Below are positions 58,390 through 64,000 of a stretch of 64,000 bases of DNA, one piece after another. Numbering within the stretch: position 1 is the stretch's first letter; each line of letters opens with the position of its first letter. The notes under the pieces are model-generated. The model was given only the letters and a program-made list of their open reading frames with translations. It had not been told where the DNA came from and searched no databases. Location of the stretch: positions 868,001-932,000 of the forward strand of contig JAMYGW020000007.1 in assembly GCA_025617375.2 (NCBI GenBank). Direction: 5' to 3'. The stretch is from Acarospora socialis. Its lineage: Eukaryota > Ascomycota > Lecanoromycetes > Acarosporales > Acarosporaceae. Made by a program: the position numbers and the translations under genes.

Positions 58390-59805
58390 ATGGCGTTTAC
58401 GAGTCCAGCTTATCGTGCGATACCAGGATCTTTTGCTATTGATCATACACCACCATCCAAGCTCGGCACAAAACTCGGCGAGAGACCGCATCTCTATCAA
58501 ACGCCTTCAGCGTCCTCCTCACTGCACCTATCCACCACCTCCTCAACAAGCGGCACACCCGACGACAGCACCAGCAGAGGTCGCAAACGGCTACGCCGCG
58601 ACTCATCGAGTTTCGAACCGTCAACAACACCCTACTCCACTACCCCAAACGGATGGACAGATCTAGCGTCAGGCCAGTCCTCAATCACCAGCCCCGCGCC
58701 ATTCGTAAACACCCGCTACCTTCTCGCCGGCGGCCTCGATACCCCGACCGCAGCCGCTGCGTCAACATTTGAACAAGACGATTACGGGTACACATATTCG
58801 CGCAATCCATACCAGCGAGGCTGCGATGGCGAAGGCCGCGTGCGAGCCTCGCAGCAAGACGGCTACTTCCCGTACGTCCCCGCAGCGCTGTCGCGTGAGA
58901 GTAACGGCAGGAGTAGAGCCTACCATCCGCCGACTACGCAAGACGGATGGGGCAAAGCGGTCTTCGAGGTCCTCGGCGGAGTGGCGGGCAAGGTGTGGGA
59001 CTTCTGCACGGCGACTGCGTTTCGCGGTTTCTATGCCGGTGGTGGAATGGGGTTTCAGATGAGGCATCCTACAAATCCCACCGTGAGGGAGGAGCAGAGT
59101 ATGAGGCAGTACGTGGTTGAACGAGATGATACTTCCTTCTCCAACGACCGAGAGTCCACGCCGGTACCCGGCCACTTCCCCGAGGAAGACTCCATCCCCG
59201 AATATATGAGCGAGACCCTCTCCCAATCCACCCCGCCCCGCCCCGCCAAGAAACTCCAACGCGTTCAGGGCGAAGGCAGCCTCAAAGCAAACTGGGTTCT
59301 CGTCAGCAGCACGCCGCGCACTCGCTCTCGCAGCCCGTCCCGCTCCTCGACGCGCAAAGTGCCCTTCACAAAAAGCCAAGACCGTCCTCACCCCTCGCAG
59401 TCCTTCGCCTCCAAAGCAGGCCAGGGCCGACGACCCGTCCTCCCCGCCTCCAGACCATCTCTGACCTCCCTCGCCGGTTCACCCGCCCTGCATCCGAGTC
59501 GGCCGGCGTCGTTCGCATCATCCCGCTCGCCGGGCACTACGCCCACGGCCACGGCCAAGGCGAGGAAGAGCGTCTCGCTGTCGCCCGCAGCGAAGGCGTA
59601 TGCGGCGAAAGCGAGGAGACGCGAGGTGGAGGACGATGCGAGTATCAAGCGGCTGAATCGGCGGTTGAAGGCTATGATTCGGGAAGGGAAGGAGGCGTTG
59701 GGGACGAGGGTGGAGGTGGAGATGGAAGAGACGGAGAGGATGGAGGGCCTGGTAGATGAGGGGTATGCGGAGGGCGAGTGTTTGGGCGGGAAGTCGATGT
59801 GGTGA
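58390..59805 (+). CDS. Fungal protein of unknown function, Ser/Pro/Arg-rich
   Basis: A single exon gives 471 residues. I do not recognise a named domain. The central region 'GWGKAVFEVLGGVAGKVWDF' followed by 'CTATAFRGFYAGGGMGFQM' is the most ordered-looking part and is conserved-looking in character. The flanks are Ser/Thr/Pro-rich with several SRSPSRSS-type runs. A basic patch RGRKRLRRD near residue 65 could be a nuclear signal. The C-terminal 90 residues form a charged helix ('DASIKRLNRRLKAMIREGKE'). GC-rich third positions support coding. It may be nuclear, but this is a guess. Confidence 0.72.
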   Translation: MAFTSPAYRAIPGSFAIDHTPPSKLGTKLGERPHLYQTPSASSSLHLSTTSSTSGTPDDSTSRGRKRLRRDSSSFEPSTTPYSTTPNGWTDLASGQSSITSPAPFVNTRYLLAGGLDTPTAAAASTFEQDDYGYTYSRNPYQRGCDGEGRVRASQQDGYFPYVPAALSRESNGRSRAYHPPTTQDGWGKAVFEVLGGVAGKVWDFCTATAFRGFYAGGGMGFQMRHPTNPTVREEQSMRQYVVERDDTSFSNDRESTPVPGHFPEEDSIPEYMSETLSQSTPPRPAKKLQRVQGEGSLKANWVLVSSTPRTRSRSPSRSSTRKVPFTKSQDRPHPSQSFASKAGQGRRPVLPASRPSLTSLAGSPALHPSRPASFASSRSPGTTPTATAKARKSVSLSPAAKAYAAKARRREVEDDASIKRLNRRLKAMIREGKEALGTRVEVEMEETERMEGLVDEGYAEGECLGGKSMW

Positions 59806-60695
59806 ATGGTGCTGCTGTCAAGCAAGAGATGGGTTTGGAGTTATGCTTATGATCTTGGTTCACTGTGTCGACTTCAGCGCGTCTTCGAGTCTTCTGTTGG
59901 TATCGCGGGAGGGCTTGTTACTGGATCTCGATGACATGGTTTGGAATATTCCTCTTCTGTCTACGACGACTCGCTTGCTGATACCCACATCTATTCATCC
60001 AAGGTCATAAGCACTATTAAAATGCAAGGCCATGAAAATATTTCTGGGAGCAGAAATGATCTACATGAAGTGCTTTTGACAAACCAACAGCTTGCTCAAA
60101 GACCATGAACCATTTTTCTCGACCCATGCTTCTGCTGCTAGCGCCCACCCGCTCGGCAACACGATACGGTACGGTTTTCGATTCAATGCACCACCAGTGA
60201 TAAACTCCACCATGCATCCGACATCTAATTTGTGCCTGAGCAGAGACAAACCACCCTCCTCCCAGAATCTAGTCCCTGTCGTCATTGCCCCGGCTCTTCA
60301 GCGCTCACTCTCCTTTCCCCTGAACTCCCCCGACTCCGAGGTTGAGGTTGGGGCAAGGATGCTCGGTAGCTGTGAGCGATGTTGATAAGCAACTGCTAGA
60401 GTCAGGGGCAGGATGTTTTCCAGGGTTGTTGGAAAGCCAGTTGCCGTGCCCATTGAGGTTCATGTTGCTGTACGAGTGGACTTGGGGTGTAGTTATGTCT
60501 AGGATGGGCAGGGCGGTTGATGTCGGGATCTTGACAGCTTGGAAGCTTTCGCGTAACGGACGAAATTTACTACCGTGAAACCTCCTTAAATTCACCTCGT
60601 TGATGGTGTTGATTGACTCCTTAGTGTTACTCAAACATACCCAACCACTGGGCCGCGTGCGTGCTCATCGCTCCTGCTGCAATCACCCTCACAGC
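59806..60695. other. Intergenic, convergent, unresolved small frames
   Basis: This 890-base gap lies between the unknown gene and the hydrolase gene. Two minus-strand frames (60285-60061, 74 codons, and 60634-60305, 109 codons) look less random than usual, but I could not join them by splice sites or relate them to a family. Confidence 0.4.
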
Positions 60696-62430
60696 TCAAT
60701 CCATCAACCTGTTCTCCAACCAGTTTGGTCGTGAACATGCGTTTCCAGGCATATCGACACACCCCAGCCTCCCTATACTCTTTTCTGAATGCGCTTGAGT
60801 ACAGTACCTACGGGCAACACCGACCAAGATATCACGGTTCTTCTTCGAATCGAAGACCTGTGCATGGTCCAGGTCTTTGAACCAAAGCACATGGAGACTC
60901 TCAGATCTCTCCTTCGTGAGGTATTCTCTAACGGCGGTCGAGTCCACGATTAGATCCTTGCCGCTCAGTGCCACGGTTACTTGATGACCTTCGATGTCAT
61001 TTTTCCAGAGGATATTCTCACTCCAGAAAAACCGGCGTGAGAGCGTGTGGGAGACGCCCATGTCTTTCGAAGCGAAGTAATACAGCTGATGCTCGTTTGC
61101 CCGTTTGGGTTTGCGGGCGGTGAAATTGTAGGCAACATCCGGCAGATGTAGTAAGAAGGATACCGGATCGATCAGCAGGACAGGACCGATTTTGGCGGAA
61201 ATGGTTGGGTGATGTAAGAGGTGCGTCGAGATGACACTCCCGTACGAGTGGGAGATCAGTACGAATTTCTCCCATCCATGAGTCTTCAGTATAGTTTGGA
61301 TCTCGTTGCACATGTCATTCTTGTCCAAAGCAGGCTCCGTGATTCGGAAGCTCATCGACATGATCTCTATCGCGATGATGCCCACCTCGCCATCTGCACC
61401 CTCTGACTCGTCCGCGCGGTTCAGTTCGGCCAGAAAGTTGACGTACGGGTAGAGCCCAATTCCGATACCGTGAACGAATAGTATTGGAAGTCTAGTTTTG
61501 GAGGTGTGCGGCCGGTGCCAGTAGCTCAGGGTTTTGGCCGGAGAGCGGTACGAACTCGTGACTGTGAGTGGACGTAAGGGGAAAACGGTGAAGAATCGTG
61601 ACATCGCTAGTCTATGAAAGTGAAACGAATGCCGGAGCATATACAAGTAGGTTATCGTATCAACCACAAAGACACACTACACGTGCTCAGGTTAGTCTCC
61701 ATGTCTGAATACCTGAGTATTGGTACTGAACGTATTCCACCATAGTCCTCCAGGCACAACATCTTGTGCGCAGTAACGTCCATGCAAATCCGCCTACAAG
61801 AGATCCACAAAAAGATAGTCTTACCAGGTACCAAGTAAGACTGCGGTGCAACATATCAACTTTATCCAGCGTCAACCTTAAGCATTCCGCTTTTCCTCGT
61901 CCGCTATCGAGTTGCCGGCCCAGCAGTATTTCCATCTTATCCACATACTCATCTAGTTCTTCATTGTCTTCAGCGCCATAATGACCCTTATTCAGAAAGC
62001 CCCAGCAAAAGAACTCTTTCACATTATCTCTCTTGATCTCCACCTTTGGAGCCTTCTTGAACCACTTCGACAAGTACTGTTCCGGATCCGGGACGGTATC
62101 GTGGCATGAATTGAACAATTGACGGCGATCAGCTCGTGACAACAATGTCGGATGTGAAGCAGCATGTTGAAGCCGGTATTTTCTTGGTAGATAGACAAGA
62201 GTGTAGAAAGCCGTCTCTGCCAACATCCAAGCTTCCATGTACCATGGGAGCCGGTACGACGTAAAGGGAAGACTGAAGCGAGCGATACTGTACAGTATGC
62301 TGAGAGGAGCAATGGAATGAAGAAGTAAGATGCAAGAGCGAATGAAAACATAGTCCCAAAGTGAAGTGCCAATCATGGTTTGATCGTACAACCTCACCGT
62401 GATCCTTGGGTCAGAAAATGTAAGTTGCAT
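60696..62430 (-). CDS. Alpha/beta hydrolase with N-terminal membrane helices
   Basis: Fungal serine hydrolase or lipase-like protein. Exons 62430-61825, 61793-61713 and 61676-60696 give 555 residues. Residues 10-90 have two hydrophobic segments ('YVFIRSCILLLHSIAPLSIL' and 'MEAWMLAETAFYTLVYLP'), so it is probably membrane-bound. The C-terminal half is an alpha/beta hydrolase: 'LPILFVHGIGIGLYPYVNFL' (oxyanion region), nucleophile elbow LISHSYGSVIS, and a late catalytic His in 'LWFKDLDHAQVFDS'. The middle exon of 27 codons, GGLWWNTFSTNTQ, is placed by frame and GT-AG sites. The substrate is unknown. The start could be at the Met 18 codons downstream (MIGTSLWDY). It is divergent from the HIT gene, 319 bases away. 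Confidence 0.83.
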
Positions 62431-62749
62431 ATACCACCACAGGGTTCAGACTGTCCATAAAAACAGTAGGCGGGATTGACCTTCCACTGTGTAAAGCCCG
62501 GTCAAGGCAAAAGACTTTTGTTGGGAAGGCCGTTCAAGGCCGAGCAGAAAGCAAAACATTTGTTGGTTGAGCACCACTTTACGCTAGTTGGACCCTGCAT
62601 TTGCCTGAGGGCCGCGTAACTTTACAAGGCTAGCTTTTACCCTGTAAGGCTGAAGTAGTCAACTTACCTTTGACCAAGGGACTTTCAAACGATATGGGTT
62701 AGCAAGGTGTGTAGAAATCACCTAATATTCCTACAGTAATACCCCAAGC
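62431..62749. promoter_or_regulatory. Divergent intergenic region, hydrolase / HIT gene
   Basis: A 319-base gap that should contain both promoters. No site recognised. Confidence 0.45.
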
Positions 62750-63332
62750 ATGCCACCTCTCACAACGAAGCCCATCTACTTTGGCTCCTACCTCGTAACG
62801 TCGCAAGTAAGCAAAGTATGTACGACTCCACCTTTCGCAGCTTGCTCAAGAATGACAGGTCTTTCACTTGACGCCGCTCTCCTTCGCCCTGGTAAATATC
62901 AAGCCACTGCTTCCTGGCCACGTACTCGTCTCTCCTCGGCGGGTCTCGCCTCGCCTCTCAGACCTGTCACAGGCTGAAGTTAGCGACCTATTCCTGACCG
63001 TACAACGTGTCGGCCGTATGGTCGAGCGCGTTTACAAGGCTAGTAGCTTAAATGTTGCAATACAGGATGGACCGGATGCTGGCCAGAGCGTTCCCCATTT
63101 ACACACGCACATTATACCTAGACGAAATGCAGACCTTGATGATAGGGGAGGTGGAGACGCTATCTATCAGATGCTGGAAGGTGAAGAGGGTGACGTTGGA
63201 GAGCAGATGAAGTGGAGGGAGTCAAGAAGGCCGAAATTTCCAGCAGTCGACAATGACAAGAGAGAGCCAAGAAGTGAACGAGAGATGCTTGAGGAAGCCG
63301 AATGGCTAGCAATGGAAATGGGAAAGGAATGA
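62750..63332 (+). CDS. HNT2: FHIT-type HIT-family dinucleoside hydrolase
   Basis: Hydrolyses diadenosine polyphosphates such as Ap3A, giving AMP plus ADP. Exons 62750-62806 and 62859-63332 give 176 residues. Segments typical of FHIT: 'IYFGSYLVTSQVFHLTPLSF', 'ALVNIKPLLPGHVLVSPRRV', 'RLSDLSQAEVSDLFLTVQRV', 'NVAIQDGPDAGQSVPHLHTH'. The HIT triad H-x-H-x-H is HLHTHII, with the central His as nucleophile. The C-terminal segment (about residues 115-176) is acidic, basic and probably flexible, including the usual 'DAIYQMLEGEE' helix. The intron splits after VTSQ, in phase 0. Confidence 0.92.
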
Positions 63333-63579
63333 TCATACCACATGCTAGTAGCTTCATGGTGACATGCTTCCCTGCGCTTCTACGGTGAATTTCGTAGTAC
63401 ACGTTTCAATGACCAATCCCTAGGGGGCTCAGCTTGGAGCGGCTGAAGGTCGAAGAGTTCGTACACAGCTCGAGGACTGCTGCGCTTGCTACGATAATAG
63501 CCAGGTCAATGTATTGCGAGTTATTCTAGCATACATGGGACAAGCATGTGTGCAAGGACCGACATGGATATCATCGTCC
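63333..63579. other. Convergent intergenic gap
   Basis: This 247-base gap lies between the 3' ends of the HIT and HD-domain genes. No feature recognised. Confidence 0.5.
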
Positions 63580-64000
63580 TTATTGTGCCACTCCATTCCC
63601 ATAGTACTCATGTTGCTGAGCCTTCTGCTTCTCGGTTATGTCGAGCCTTCGCGGTGTCTTCCCAACGCTGGTCCAGTACTCATCTCTTTCCTGCAATACC
63701 TCGTCGCACCACGCCTTGACTTCTGGAAGCTGTATCCTCTTCGCAACCCATGAGAATTCTCCGAGATCGAGCTTCCCGTCATGCGACCTTTCATACTCAA
63801 CCATCTGAAGAATCAGCTCCATTTTATCGACATCGTGCACGTATTTCGCTTCCAACGTCTCCCCATCCTCATACTCTTGCCATATCGCCCTCAAGTCTCT
63901 CCCGGCTAAGCCACCATGAACCTTGCCCAGTAAGGATGTGCAGATATAGTCCATTGTTGCGCCTTCTCTTCGAGACTTCTCTGCTTTGGCGACCCCTTCA
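63580..64000 (-). CDS. HD-domain 5'-deoxynucleotidase (HDDC2/YGK1-like), 3' part
   Basis: Dephosphorylates deoxynucleoside monophosphates in the YfbR/HDDC2 family. Only the C-terminal part is in the window; the 5' end runs off the right edge, with the frame open through 64000. Residues seen: 'GVAKAEKSRREGATMDYICT', 'LAGRDLRAIWQEYEDGETLE', 'AKYVHDVDKMELILQMVEYE', with the acidic DKMEL and the charged W.EYE helix typical of the family. The HD metal ligands are upstream of the window edge. The C-terminus (about residues 80-140 of what is visible) matches the fungal and yeast members: 'VLQERDEYWTSVGKTPRR'. Confidence 0.87.
   Translation of the reverse strand, partial: EGVAKAEKSRREGATMDYICTSLLGKVHGGLAGRDLRAIWQEYEDGETLEAKYVHDVDKMELILQMVEYERSHDGKLDLGEFSWVAKRIQLPEVKAWCDEVLQERDEYWTSVGKTPRRLDITEKQKAQQHEYYGNGVAQ

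Noticed and set aside
60061-60634. Two minus-strand frames that might be exons of one small gene
   Set aside because: No consistent GT-AG junction joins them and neither has a recognisable motif.

Overview
This window is nuclear DNA of a filamentous ascomycete (Pezizomycotina). The evidence is dense intron-containing genes with short GT-AG introns (about 47-150 bases, often with CTAAC-like branch sites), a Zn2Cys6 regulator, a HET-domain gene, and fungus-only families such as DUF1774, Csm1/Pcs1 and an R3H-associated domain protein. The class within Pezizomycotina is not certain; Dothideomycetes is only a guess. Exon models below were built by hand: each keeps phase across its splices and ends at the expected family C-terminus.

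Layout, left to right. 1.6-7.5 kb: FKBP12 prolyl isomerase (+), a low-complexity intergenic block with opposite strand bias on its two halves, holo-ACP synthase (-), a DUF1774 membrane protein (-). 8.0-9.8 kb: a foldback inverted repeat, then a secreted M28 leucine aminopeptidase (-). 10.4-17.5 kb: R3H protein (+), an eight-helix membrane protein (-) with a 55-base tandem duplication across a 3' splice site, thymidylate synthase (+), an AN1 zinc-finger Cuz1-like protein (-). 17.9-23.7 kb: a penicillin acyltransferase-like C45 protein (+), queuine tRNA-ribosyltransferase (+), and a head-to-head mitochondrial pair, ATP synthase subunit k (-) and MTP18 (+). 24.7-33.2 kb: a HET gene with a shifted frame (-), an unknown membrane protein (-), cystathionine beta-lyase (-), Msp1 AAA ATPase (-). 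33.7-43.1 kb: monopolin subunit Csm1/Pcs1 (+), Mcd4 GPI ethanolamine-phosphate transferase (+), a CTF1-beta/FarB-like Zn2Cys6 factor in ten exons (+). 44.2-56.7 kb: cytochrome P450 (+), an intracellular LysM protein (+), a DUF6697-like protein (-), Rad4/XPC (-), a SAM methyltransferase (-), a CoA-binding protein (+). 56.9-64 kb: an NmrA-like pseudogene interrupted by a 250-base MITE, an unknown fungal protein (+), a membrane alpha/beta hydrolase (-), a FHIT-type HIT hydrolase (+), and the 3' end of an HD-domain nucleotidase (-).

Most genes are housekeeping: nucleotide metabolism (thymidylate synthase, HIT, HD), DNA repair and chromosome segregation (Rad4, Csm1), mitochondrial function (AcpS, subunit k, MTP18, Msp1), GPI-anchor synthesis and sulfur amino acids. 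The accessory layer is thin: HET gene, P450, C45 acyltransferase-like protein, and two inverted-repeat elements. No coherent secondary-metabolite or defence cluster is seen. The strongest unusual signals are the MITE-disrupted NmrA gene, the duplicated splice acceptor, and several introns placed inside key motifs.
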